Assembly: GCA_942159475.1 (NCBI GenBank)
Contig: OW804096.1
Coordinates: forward strand, 102,584,194 to 102,648,193
From: Sthenelais limicola
Lineage: Eukaryota > Annelida > Polychaeta > Phyllodocida > Sigalionidae
Direction of reading: 5' to 3'
Length of the DNA stretch: 64,000 nt
Position 1 is the stretch's first letter; the number at the start of each line of letters is the position of its first letter. This document shows positions 13,363-24,931 of this stretch, piece after piece. The position numbers and the translations under genes were made by a program. The notes under the pieces were generated by a model. The model was not told the origin of the DNA. It did not search any database and worked only from the letters and a program-made list of their open reading frames with translations.

Positions 13363-15182
13363 CACTGTGACCACACTGAATGTCCGTGCCGCGCTGCGCG
13401 TAATCAAATAACGGCCAATGCTATGTTATATTGATACTCATTTTCATTTGTTTCTCGGAATTTTGAGCTTAACAATCTTTCTAGTTTGAGGACATGTATT
13501 GAATGACTTAGATAAAGCCTTGGTCAAGGCTATAGACTCCAAATCTTAGTAATTTCGTCACTATTCCTGTCTAAAGAAAAGTCACTGATGTCCGTGCTGC
13601 ATTTGAATGCAACTTGTGCAGATGTACGTGCAGCTTTTGGCCGATGTACGTGCAGCATGCTGCTTTTCAAACAGGTTTGGAAAGATACACACTCAGTGGG
13701 GGGTACCAGCGGGTACTGTCCCACCCTCTAGATCCCCTAAATCGGGCCCCTATTGCCCCCGATCATGTTGACAATATTTGCAGGGTTTGCCATACAGTAA
13801 TGTCAGGTAATAGTTCCAGAACTCGCCCCCACTGAACAGTGCTCAAATAGGCTCAAGTACCCTTGAAAATTAAACTGTTTCCTCTCAAAATATATGGCGT
13901 TTTGAATTGTATAAAGTTTAAATAAAATAAGATGTAAAATATAGAATTATAGATCCTGCCTATGCTAACTCAAAACAAAGTTGATAAACCTCACAAGAGT
14001 GGATATTTGGGTAATACCACGCTAAAGGAAGATTATCTAGCTTATCAAGAAGGTATTGTTGAGGCAAATTAAAACCGGTAAAGGTCAAAACAGCCAGAAA
14101 AAGTATCGCTGCATACATAGCCACCTAACGAGTCCCAGGACATGGCGACGGCCGTGATGTCAGTGAAATCTATACATTTTATTTAGTTCGGATAAGACAT
14201 ATGATTCCCAGGGTGATGACATCAAGATGTACATACAAATACCTAAATGTTTTTCAGTCGTTTTTGTAAAGGCATTGGTGCCTACGTCGGGGGTTGGGTG
14301 CCTACGTCGGGATTTTCGTTTAAGTATTACACATCTCTACACACTAAAGACTCTTTCAAAACTCCATAAATATGTGAGCATATATGTTGGGAACGGTATA
14401 GTGGTAAAAACAAATTCGTATTGAGCATTAATACCTCACAGTGTTATGTTTATACATCAACAAGACTTACCCCGACGTAGGCAGCCGCACTCAGGAAAAA
14501 TAAAGTTAAAATTCAAATTGATACTGAGAGAGGAATATTGATCCGATCCAGTAGCAATTTTCAGATAAGATTCACCAACTACCGTATTTGTCAACGCATA
14601 AAAGTTCCAAGAATTTTGAGAAGTTTGAAAAAATGACTTTTGAAATCACCCATTGCCCCCATTTTGTGAGCATTGACCGTATAGACATATTTAGTAAAAT
14701 TGGCATTTGAATAATGAATAAATCATACTCATCCATTGTACATAATTTGTGCGAAATGATACAGAATATAGTTATCATAGAATTTTCTTTTTGTCAATAT
14801 ATTTATTAGCTATCTAATCAGATTAAATAAATTCGAAATGAGTAGCATTTCTGAGATAACTAACTAACTAACAGAGAAAAGTTGGCAGCAGCACGGACAT
14901 CTTTTTTTTCAGAGAGGATTGTAGCACGGACACCCTCTAAAACCTGCACGGACATCCCACTGCAAATTTATTCATGAGTTTTCTCTAAATTGAGACAGAA
15001 CTATGACTATATCTTACTGTACTTACGACCATATATATGGTTACTAAAGGTTTCTGGGATCGTGAGCTGTAAAAGGTGGAGGGGAAACAGAGATATCTTA
15101 GGAAATGTTTCGGCAGCATTGATTGGCCTATGTATTTTGATGTACGCGCAGCGCGGCACGGACATTCAGTGTGGTCACAGTG
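13363..15182. mobile_element. non-autonomous DNA transposon, 40-bp perfect TIRs, TSD CTGGT
   Basis: Bases 13363-13402 (starting CACTGTGACCACACTG) are the exact reverse complement of 15143-15182. CTGGT directly precedes the left end (13358-13362) and directly follows the right end (15183-15187), a 5-bp target-site duplication. Inside each end the word GCACGGACAT recurs. Reverse-complement or variant copies lie near 13588 and 13620-13660; direct copies lie near 14892, 14922 and 14948. These look like subterminal transposase-binding repeats. No transposase frame is visible, so it is non-autonomous. A copy of the TACGTCGGGG repeat lies inside at 14150-14700. The superfamily is not assigned. Confidence 0.8.
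14150..14700 (+). repeat. copy of TACGTCGGGG-bearing dispersed repeat
   Basis: This segment matches 17930-18487 with scattered substitutions along about 500 bases. Both share AATACCTAAATGTTTT, two or more GTGCCTACGTCGGG copies, CTCTACACA, an inverted CCCCGACGTAGGCA, and the end CACCCATTGCCCCCATTT. It lacks the left half seen in the other copy. It lies within the 13363-15182 transposon and is probably a nested insertion. Confidence 0.75.
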
Positions 15183-15187
15183 CTGGT

Positions 15188-17052
15188 GGATGTAAGAGGT
15201 ACAGATCTTTTCCAAGCACTCGCCGACACGCTCCCAACGATTTTATTTTTTAGCAGGTGCTTTTTCACGACAACACCAAACTATAAATTCATAAGTTGGC
15301 AACTGAAAACTTTTCTGTAAAGTATTAAGCGGGTCAATCAATATTTCATATTTATTTGGGATATTGATTATCAATCGGTAACCTGCGACGAATGTTTACC
15401 AAAAACGAATATCATTAAAAATTTTCAGCCTGGAAACGGAGAGGAAATTAAGCTATATCTTGTACCAGTCTACCTACATTCCAATTGTCATTTGAAAGAT
15501 GTTTGATATTAATTTTGTTGAATCTGTGTTTAGTAGTTACCATTGTCTCCTTTTTACTGATATGTGGATCTGAATATATTATATTATTACAGGATCTAGA
15601 TAACATAGACATGTAATGTAGAGTTAACACAATAAAAAGGAGAACAGTTTTGAAAAAAAAGAAAAGAATATACGTAAGTTAATATCATCGGTTATTTTGC
15701 ATACTAATAGAAATGGCAAAGTTAGTCTTTGATAAAGAGCATATAATATATAAAGGCTAGACCAACCTGGTACCTTTTAATGAATCACTGGTTGCTCCAG
15801 GCACATGTATTGAATTTTCATATGATAAACATAATGTTGGCCATACCTATATCTTCTGCCAGGAATAACAAGCTCATTGGAGGAACTGTGGATGTCTTTA
15901 TCTAGAATCTTTAAAATCGTTATAATTAGCGCGATAAAAGTCTTGAAAGCAGTATACATTGACCGTAAACTTAGGTCAAATATCCAACTATTGTAACATA
16001 TGGGAGAAGGGTAACCATGTCTTATGGATGAAATATACATTTCAATTTAATCAAGACATGACCCACATAAACACAAAGAATAGAATTAATTAAATAGTTT
16101 GTTTACCCAGTGTCACATTGTGGACATTCCGGGTGTGATGGGAGTTCCGGGAGATTCACATACACTTATTTTCTTTTATATATAATAGGCCTACTGGTGT
16201 TTTGAGAAATTGCAAGTGAAATCCTACACATTATATAGGTCAACATGAATTGCTGCAGTTACTGTTACTTACACTTACACTAACTTATGCCAGTGTTGAT
16301 TGTGGAGGTCACGGTGTGGTGGGGGTTCCGGGGCGCTATGTTATGGACCATAGGTTTGTGTAAACATATTTCATTATAGTAATGTCTAAATCAGTATTCT
16401 AATCAACATGTGTAAACCTATGGTATATCAATCTGTTTTCCATGGATTTTTTTTCCCACATTTAAATTTTATTCAAATTATAAAGCAACAGTTACACTCT
16501 CACAAATTCATGTGATTTTCGTAGAGAGCTGCTGCAATTGGCTTTTACATAATTTTTGCAGAGCAGGGAATCATATAGTTTAGAACCGTTATATTATGAC
16601 GTACATTATGCAATATGAACGAGAAAATCAATAATTTTTCACACAGCTTTCATGTACGGTTATTTCCATATAATGTTGGTCAGGTATGAATTTGAATGGA
16701 CTTAGGTGGGTTTGGAGAAAATGGGATGAGATGGGTTGTGATGGTTACTGTCTATTTTATAGTTCAGATTGACTATTCGTATGCAAGGGAGTATGGTGGG
16801 GTTGGACGAGAAGTGATACGAGCAGGAAGTATCAAAGTCAAGTACATGATTCATTAGTGACCTTCATAATATTCTAGGAAAAGTATGCGAGTATGTTAGA
16901 GAATCATCAGGAATCATCAAGAAACATTGTCATAGTCTTCAAATACAAATACGAGATAATTTTTGTGGAGTAATATTTACATACCCGAGCAAGGAGTGCC
17001 CAAGAATACTTTCTATATACAACAGTACTTAGTTTACAGTTATTCATCTTTT
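15188..17052. other. intergenic, nothing recognised
   Basis: AT-rich sequence with short unrecognised frames. No transposon coding remnants or structured RNA were identified by eye. Confidence 0.4.
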
Positions 17053-18487
17053 ATATGGTCGATTCTCACGAAATGGGGGCAGTCAGTGATTTTGGATTCT
17101 AAGGTTCACTGAGGATACGTTTTTATTGTTTTGGTTTATTTTTTATTCCCATCTCTTAGATCCCACTTCGAGCTTTCCTGCCATATATGGTTTATTAATC
17201 TGAAAATGTGTATTTTGTACATAAAATGATAAAATATAGCTGAAAATTGACGTTTTCAAAACCTGAAATAAATAAAATGAGGACGTAGGCACTCAAAATG
17301 ATGAATTTATATCAAAATCTCTACTTCATAAAAGGTATCCGGCCATTTACTCAGCGTTTTTTTGGTTAAATTCTGGGGAAAATATAGGAGATATTATTTT
17401 TATTGCCACTTTTTGGCTTTAAGAAATGGCTAAAATAACAGGGTGCCTACGTCGGGGCTATAAAGTCTGTAATAAAATATATAAAATCAACCCCCAATAG
17501 GGAAAACTATGATAAACTATGAAAACTATGAAAGCCAATAATATTCATGAAAGAAAAAAATCAAATTTATGTGGCAAACCCTTTAATGTTTCATAGCAGG
17601 GTAATTCTTTTGAAAAGAAATCAATTTGGCTAAAATCTGCAGGTGCCTACATCGGGGAACAATTCATTTAAATATGGTGTTATTATTCATCTTTCAAACT
17701 TAGAGTGCCTTTTGAGCAATGTGTACTATTAACGACTTCAGATTCTGAGCATAATGTACAATATGTGTGGGAAATATTTGACTGAATGGCAAGAAAACTT
17801 ACCCCCGACGTAGGCAGCCCTCCCCCGACGTAGGCACCCCCCTAAGTAGGCCCCCACCCTAATGTATGCCCAAGGTGGCAGCAAGTAGGCTTTATATACT
17901 CTAATTAGTCCTAATAAGTTTTATAAGATTCTCAGTGTGATGACTTCAAGATGTAAAGACGAATACCTAAATGTTTTCCAGCCGTTTTTGTGAATGATTG
18001 AGATTGGTGCCTACGTCGGGGATTGGGTGCCTACGTCGGGGATTGGGTGCCTACGTCGGGGATTGGGTGCCTACGTCGGGGGTGGGGTGCCTACGTCGGG
18101 GTGGGGTGCCTACGTCAGGCATTTTCTTTTAAGTTTTTCAAACCTCTACACATTACAGATCCTCTCAGAACTCATTAAATATGTCATCCAATATGTTCGG
18201 AAGGGTATAATGATAAAAGCTAATTCTTATTGGGCAATAATTTCTCACAGTTTAAGCTCATAAATCAACAAAGCTTACCCCGACGTAGGCACCTAGGAAA
18301 AAATAAGTTTAAAATTCAAATTGATGCTGGGAGAGAAATATTCATCCAATCCAGTAGCGATTTTCAGGTTATATTCCCCAAATACCCTATTAATCAATGT
18401 ACAAATATTTCCTAATTCTGATAGGTTTGAAAAAATGACTTCTGAAATCACCCATTGCCCCCATTTCGTGAGAATTGACCATATATA
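17053..18487. mobile_element. inverted-repeat element built on the GTGCCTACGTCGGGG word
   Basis: The left end (about 17053-17100, ATATGGTCGATTCTCACG then AAATGGGGGCA) is the approximate reverse complement of the right end (about 18440-18487), with a handful of mismatches. The word GTGCCTACGTCGGGG occurs forward at 17443 and 17643 (one variant), inverted at 17804, 17824 and 18277, and six times in tandem at 18006-18118. No protein-coding frame is credible. Short TIRs plus internal repeated words fit a non-autonomous DNA transposon. Confidence 0.65.
18006..18118 (+). repeat. six-copy 20-bp minisatellite
   Basis: Six tandem copies of GGTGCCTACGTCGGGGATT with period close to 20 bases. The last two are shortened, and the final copy reads TACGTCAGG. 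An open frame crosses it simply because the repeat has no stops; it is not taken as coding. Confidence 0.9.
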
Positions 18488-19209
18488 TCTCAAAATCATA
18501 CATTGGTGCTTCATACAGGGTGATCAAGAATATAAGATAGGTGAGAGGAAGAGCCCCACAGGCCCGTGTTACGCTGTAAAATATGAGGTGAAAGTTGTCA
18601 TATTTTTGTGTTTTCATTGATTGGTCTCATTCAGACATACACCTGCCACGCCCCCTTCCGACAAGAAGGCTAAACAATTTTCTTACTGCCACAACACTCA
18701 TGGATCGCTTATCACTAAAAGTCCAAAGGTACAAGTGAGGTCCAGGTCTGACCGTTATCTCCAGGTTGATCACATGGGAAGGGAGGGGAGGGACTGACCG
18801 CAAAGTCAGGGGAGGGGGTATGGCTTGGGAGGGGGGGGGGGAAGGGGAGATACCCACAGGACCTGGTCACCGCGCAAAGGGATTGGTCAGGTGTGGCGGT
18901 GGTCACTCTGACCCTCGTTTTAATATTTCATGTTCATTGTTATCCTGTGGTTGATTAGATCTCTTATCTAACCTGGCAATTAATTGGTCCAGCCAGGACA
19001 AGCCAATCAACCCAGGCCCTGGGTACTCGTTGTAATCTGTTCACGTATAAAATAAACACATGTGATTACAGCAGCCCTCTTTTAACTGGTTTAGCTGGCT
19101 TGAGACATACATCTCTGTGTGTTGCGTTGATTCATTTCTCGCTCAACTACCGACCCTAACTATTTCGAAGAATGACCCACAATTCTTCAACGCAAGCAGG
19201 GGACAGGCA
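18488..19209. other. non-coding, G-rich tract and CR1-like 3' flank
   Basis: 18776-18847 on the plus strand is a run of G-tracts (GGGAGGGGAGGG and a 10-G run) with G-quadruplex potential. The part next to 19209 is probably the 3' untranslated tail of the CR1-like element that follows on the minus strand; its end could not be fixed. Confidence 0.4.
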
Positions 19210-22200
19210 TTAGTTCTGTGATATATATCTTTTAAGTGTTGAATTAAAACGAGGCTTATCTTGTATCTGATCTATCTTATGTTGTATCTGATCAGGAGGC
19301 AAAGAGTTCCATGTCATGGCCATAGAGTAAGTGAGACATTTTCTATCCTTTTCAGATTTAGGGGCAAAAAAACAGTCAGAGTAGGGGCATTTGCCTGTCT
19401 AGTAGTTCTTGTAGGAACTACCCCTTTACTTTTAATGAAGACTTCAGAATGGGATAACTTACATAAGTTAAATCTTTGTTTAGTTTCTAGCTTCATAACC
19501 CCTGTTTCTATATACATGTCATTCGTGGGTGTTAAATGGTTACATAGCAGAGCCACATGAAGAATTTTATTTTGCAGTATTTGCAATTTTTTACGCTGGG
19601 TAATCGTGAGTGGAGTCAGACAAAATAAACTATAGTCAAAGATAGACATCAACTTCGATTTAGCTATCATTATTGCAGCAAATTTGGTGATGAAAGGTCT
19701 AATTTTCCTGAATATGAAGATTTTTTGGTTTATTTGACTTATTAAGCTATTGAATTGGAAAGTCATGGTGATGCATGGATCGAAGTTTATGCCTAAGTAC
19801 ACATATCTATCAACCTGTTCAATTGCTTCATTATTTAGTTATGACAACTGGGAAAGACTAGCGACACCGGGAGAGACTGGATTCAAATTGTGCAGCTTTT
19901 GCGGGTGGGCTCTGCGGGCATGAAACACGGTCCGGAACACCCATGGGGCTGCACAGGAGGTTAAGTTGTGGAATGCAGTCCAGAAACGGATGTGAGACAG
20001 AATAGGAGACAAGCCCTGGCACACACCAAAGTGCTTACAGCCTATACCACAACTTCGAAGGAATGGCATTGCCTTGGATAACATCTGGAATGGCCTTGAC
20101 TGGAGGTGGAAGGGGGTCCACATATGGCGCTGCCCCTAGAAACCTGCAGTTGCTAAGTGGAGCCTGATCAGCTCTGCTGGGGCACCTCTTGAACAACACC
20201 AGGTACAGTCTAAGCCCCGAAACCTGGCAAGAGGAAGACTGCTGAAGAAGCGGTTAAAAGGCAATGAGAAGCATGCGCAGCATGTATTGCAATCATAGTT
20301 TAATCTTTAACTTTTTTATTTTCGATTTACATCCAGACAGCATTGCTTTGGGTTTTTTTTTGTATTGATCTGCAATTTGTTACTTATACACCAGTTATAA
20401 AAGATCTCTAAGTCACCATTCATTTTAGCGACCCCATCATTTAGGTTAGGGGTTGATATATATAAAATTGTGTCATCAGCATATTGTAATACCTGAGATT
20501 TCATGTTCACATATTTTAGATCATTTACATAAAGCAGAAACAATGTGGGCCCCAGGATAGATCCCTGGGGGACGCCATAATCAATAGACTTCATATTCAA
20601 TACATGACCAGAGAGGGCTACCTTTTGCTTTCTATTTGTTAGATATGATTCGAACCATTTTATAGTCACATTAGATAAGCCACAGTTGCTTAATTTTTCA
20701 ATTAGAATTCTAGGAACCACAGTGTTGAATGCCTTGCATAGGTCAATAAAACAGGTAATCATAAATTCATTTGTATGTACACATTTGTTTAAGTCAGCGA
20801 GATATTCGACTAGTGCTTCAGTAGTTGAGTGCTCCGCTTAATTGGAAGCCAAGTTGCTGTTTGGACAATATATTGTTACCTTCTAAGAAAATTTTCAAAT
20901 GATCCAGAACAAGTTTCTCTGTTATCTTTCCTACTAGATGGCAAATTGAGATGGGTCTAGTGTCCGGTGGAGATTTTGGGACTTTAATTTTGGGGACAGG
21001 AACAACCCTACCTTTTTTCCATAAGTTGTGGAAGATGCCATTATTTATAGAGCTGTAGTCAGCTGAGGTAGAAGAATTTTAAAAGCATCTTTGTATATTT
21101 TACTATTATGAAATCACAGCCCGAGTTCTTATTACAGTCTATCTCATCAACTTTTGTTAACACTTCAGCTTGGGTAAAGGACCCCTCTTGCATGTGTTGA
21201 TGTACAATTTCCTCTTTCCTAGTTCTCACTTTGGAGGCAATATTTTTATTAATATTCAATCCAACATTACAGTAGAAATTATTTAATTCATGTGCCAGGT
21301 CGGTACCCTAAACTTGCTTGTCGTTCACTACTAAGCTGTTAAAACTACCCTTGTGGGGCACATCCACTTCTTTCAACACCTCCCAAAATTTCTTAGAATC
21401 CTTTTTATGTATCCAAAGTAAGTTTTTATAATATTCAGCTTTCAGCCTTCTTATGGTTTGGTTACAAGTCTTTCTACAATTTCTAGCTATCAGAATATCC
21501 TCCATCTTTTTGCTTTTCTTTGCTATTTTATAAGTATCCTCTCTAGCTTAAAGTGACTCTTCTCGCTGTTCTGGGCTAGAATCACGAGTAACGGAATTTC
21601 TTCCCAATATTCTACTATGTTGTGCATCTGAACCTACCTAACTAATCCCTGGAGATACGGAAATTATATATTTCATACTTTAACAGATATTTCACCGTAA
21701 AAAGAGGGAATTTATTTATAGCTGCCGTCGCAAATTCGGGTGGGCGACCGTTGCAGTTAGTGAGTTTGTCATGCGCAGTAGGTCATAGGAGAGGTTCCTC
21801 CAGTCACAGGTTAGCTGACCCAGCTTGGCCAGTGTTTATAAACAAACAGGCACGGTTTTGTAACTAGTTTTTCAAAGTTTTAATGAAAGACCAAATAATA
21901 CATTTAATGTAAAAGTCAATAGGCAAGGGAGAGAGCTAAGTTAGAACAAAAAAATAGGTGTGACACTGGCCATATTGCGATTTGAGCTAGATTGACAGTT
22001 CTCCTCAACCACATTGTGACCCAGTTCTATGAATTCAAACTGCCATGGAGGCGGTGCAAGGACGAGTAAGGCAAGTTACAAAAGGATTGTATTTTCACAG
22101 GAAATGGGAAACCTAAAAGAAAAATAAGATCATGATAGGGCTAAGAAGCTTTGATTTAGTCGTTGGAGGTATTTTCAAGGCGATTCTTGACTACTCCCAA

Positions 22201-23145
22201 ACTTGTATTTTTATCTATCTTAGCCACTTTAATGTAGTACAGCAAGTTCTTTAGAATACCATTTCGGTTTTTCTGGTCTGTTTTTAAATAATTTAGTGGG
22301 GGCAATTATATCTACACTTGATTTAATATTTTTAAACATGATATCCCATCCTATGTTCGGATCATTTGTAGTATAGAAATTATCCCAATTTGAGCAGGCA
22401 AGTTGTCATTGCAAGGTATCGTAGCTATAGTTTCTAAGGTCCCTGCCCACAAAGTCAGTTTTCACAACAGGGGCTATCACTTTTTTAAAAATAACAATCA
22501 CAGGCTGGTGGTCAGATAACGAGTAGTCAATCGTTTGTGTATAACGATTTATTTTTGATCTGACAAGGAAAATGTCTAGAATAGAATTTTTACTTAATCA
22601 AAACCTTGTGATGCCCGATTTCTCAATTGTAAAATTATGCTTTTTTGAGAAGTTAATCAAACATTTGCATTTATTATCATTTGTAGTGATATCAATATTC
22701 AGATCCCCACATAAAACATTATTGTCATTGTAACAGGTACAGCCGTTGATAGTTTGTTCTACATCATTCAGAAAACCATTGACATTACCATTCGGTTCGC
22801 GGTACGCCATAATAAGCTTAAACCAGGCACTTTTCCTTTACTTAAATAGAAATTTAAGATCTCACCATTATCATTCAACACATGATGTTCAGATTTGGAT
22901 GTAAAGTTAAAGTCACTTCTTAGATAACAGCAAATACCTCCTCCTTTCTTCCCAGCGGCTCTATCTAATCTTAGGATCCTGTATCCTTTACATTCGATAA
23001 GACTATCCAGGATCATTTCATTTAACCAAGATTCAGTAAATATTACAACATCAATGTTTTGAGTTATGATCTCATTTCTAATAATGTCAATTTTGGGGAG
23101 TAAGGAGCGTATATTGTATTGTAGAAACTTAATACCCTTTACAGA
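19210..23145 (-). pseudogene. decayed CR1/Jockey-group non-LTR retrotransposon ORF2
   Basis: Reading on the minus strand, an APE-type endonuclease starts near 23141 (QYNIRSL, then TESWL, GGGICCYLR, AYREPN, GDLNID) and ends near 22500 with SLSDHQPV. A linker (ARNCRKTCNQTIRRLKAEYY, about 21490-21425) leads to a reverse transcriptase with KAFNTV, GVPQGSILGP and YADDT (20762-20316). The C-terminal part (VYLGINFDP onward, 19840-19210) ends in the WNSLP...FNSTLKRYI tail typical of this group. Several frameshifts and stops break it, and a 453-bp insert splits RT from the tail. The 21600-22190 stretch between EN and linker has no element-like coding and may be a second insert. The element stops abruptly at its 5' side, where the A-rich tail of E2 abuts. 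Confidence 0.85.
19845..20297. mobile_element. about 450-bp insertion inside the CR1-like RT
   Basis: Removing this segment restores the CR1-like reading frame across the junction (KLKIKL then NNEAIEQVDRY). TAGTT occurs at both edges but only once in the restored sequence, so it is a target-site duplication of up to 5 bp. The insert has no A-tail and no clear TIR. Its plus-strand frame has only a few stops in about 150 codons, but the peptide is not one I recognise. Confidence 0.65.
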
Positions 23146-23428
23146 TTTTTGTTTTTTTTTGTTTTTGAAAGGTTTTATTCAAATATAACCTGCTATCATG
23201 GCTCATACAAATCTATGGTGAAATTATGTTGTGTCCCTTATATTTTGTAGTTTTTTTGGTATTTTCTATATTTTCTTTCTCTCTTTGCAGACAAAATAAC
23301 CATGAAATACCTCATCGTACACAATAACAAATAAGTGTAAAAATCAAATAAAAGACAACTCTCTGACTTCTTCAAGCAGCTTTCGCCAGAGCTATGTGTG
23401 TTTTTTCTCTAGACCTTGTACGGTTGTA
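23146..23428 (-). mobile_element. 3' end of L1/Tx1-like element E2 (separated by nested Tigger)
   Basis: On the minus strand this continues E2 after the Tigger. The last codons of ORF2 (WRKLLEEVREL, aligning with WKRLKVDLEEQ at the end of E1 ORF2) are followed by a 3' UTR, AATAAA (23174-23179) and an A-rich tail ending at 23146. The last about 45 bases before the tail (GAGCCATGATAGCAGG region) resemble the 3' ends of E1 and of the 52.5-kb fragment. The tail abuts the CR1-like endonuclease, so E2 inserted into that element. Confidence 0.75.
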
Positions 23429-23677
23429 CAGTAAGCCGCTTATTGTGGACACATTGGTCCAGAGGGTTCTGTCCACATTATCCGACTGTCCACATTATCC
23501 AAAATGTAGCAAGGAGTAGTATCAAATGACACCAGCAACATTACCCTGCTACTTGGGTTACAAGACAAGTAAAGCATGCTCACAATGTAATGTCATTTTA
23601 ATCATATAATGCATATGAACATTAACACATGTACCTACTTATTTTCCATGTACATGTTGATGTGAGGAAGGAAGAAT

Positions 23678-23956
23678 TTAATCCGTTTTCCTTGCAAAGA
23701 AGAACTTTTTTATGCTACTTTGAGTAAGGCTATTGATCTTGGTGATAGCTCTATCAATTTCGAATAATTTGGCAAATATTTCAGGTCTTGTGTTTTCCTG
23801 CTGGTATAAATATTGTCTAATTGTATGAACACTCTGAACTGCCTGCTTTTGATTCCCTATTTCTCCTCCTCTCAACTGAAGCCTCTCCCTGTTCTGTATT
23901 TGACGTCCAGATTGAGTCTCCTAATTTTCTCTTTCATAGAGATAAGTTTCCCAATG
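23678..23956 (-). pseudogene. Tigger transposase C-terminal remnant
   Basis: The minus-strand frame reads AVQSVHTIRQYLYQQENTRP, then IFAKLFEIDRAITKINSLTQ and a TD end. This resembles the C-termini of Tigger-derived proteins, which carry a KAVQxxRxYLxQ-like helix and a short basic end. It is joined upstream, with a one-base frameshift, to the helix-turn-helix exon now at 30927-31020. The catalytic core is absent. Confidence 0.6.
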
Positions 23957-23972
23957 AAACTTTTTGAGCGCC
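23957..23972. repeat. target-site duplication of E1, left copy
   Basis: AAACTTTTTGAGCGCC, identical to 30911-30926 on the far side of E1. A 16-bp duplication of this kind is typical of target-primed reverse transcription. The A residues at its start could partly belong to the tail. Confidence 0.9.
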
Positions 23973-24931
23973 GGAAAACTTCCGGTTTACCCTGATAGAG
24001 AGAGAAACGTGGAGCGCTTAGCTCTTCCAAATTCTTCTTTTTTTCAGCAAGGCGGAAAAGAGCAGTTCACCTAAAGTGGACATAAAGCTGTGTAAATAGG
24101 CAAAGAGACCATTGGATGTGTTTAAAAGTGACGATAATCAAGACTTTCCTGAATATCTGAACAATATTACCAACCGATTGAACTAGTAGGTCCCAACCGC
24201 CATTTTGGCGACCGTGTACCTATTGTCGCTCATCACCGATACTCGGAGAAGCTCCTAGCAGCTCACTTAAATTCATACAAATGACATTGTGACTCTCATA
24301 TACGAGGAAAACATATATGTACCAGGCCAAGCAGTCTATGTGAATATTGGAATAATCTGGAAAGGATAAATCGCTGATCCCTACCCAACCACGTGTGAAT
24401 AAAAATGGCACCTGGAGGAACCCAAGCCTGACCGTGGAGTAATAAAATATCGACAGTGAACGAGTAAAATACCAGTATTTTACACAATCATCCACCAAGA
24501 AAGTGACTTTGAACATATAACAGGATATTTTCTCATGGAAGGAAGTATCGAACATTAGGTAAAATAGTTCAAAGAATACATGATCGACAAGACGCTGGCC
24601 CAGTTTAGCACCCGCCAATGCCAAGCGGCAACCCCGCCGCCATCTTACCTCCAACCTCCAACCGTCGAAGGTAGACATTGGAAAAGCTGTATCTAAACAA
24701 ACAAGGTGGTACCTGCTTTATTCAAACCAAATTCTTGTGTTAACCATATATGAAATGACAACAAATGACTTCTTAGCTAAATCAAACCGTTAAATTAACA
24801 AAGTAAAGACTTTTCTCAAATCACGAAAGCTCGAATCGAAGAAACCGGAAGTATCTTCCGCCATCTTGGAATCTGAACAAAAACAACAAAATATCATTGT
24901 GTTAGTACGGTACTGAGCCGTCCTATACCCG
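23973..24931 (+). promoter_or_regulatory. E1 5' UTR, presumed internal promoter
   Basis: Non-LTR elements must carry a promoter within their 5' UTR; here that is the stretch between the left target duplication and ORF1. CCGCCATCTTGG at 24858-24869 is, on the minus strand, CCAAGATGGCGG, a good YY1-type word. A second GCCGCCATCTT lies near 24637-24647. No TATA box or initiator could be assigned with confidence. Short antisense frames here are not considered genes. Confidence 0.5.

Noticed and set aside
18006..18118. Possible CRISPR-like array
   Set aside because: The repeats are contiguous 20-bp units without unique spacers, in eukaryotic DNA; it is a minisatellite.
17994..18263. 89-codon frame over the minisatellite
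   Set aside because: Repetitive translation of a stop-free 20-bp repeat.
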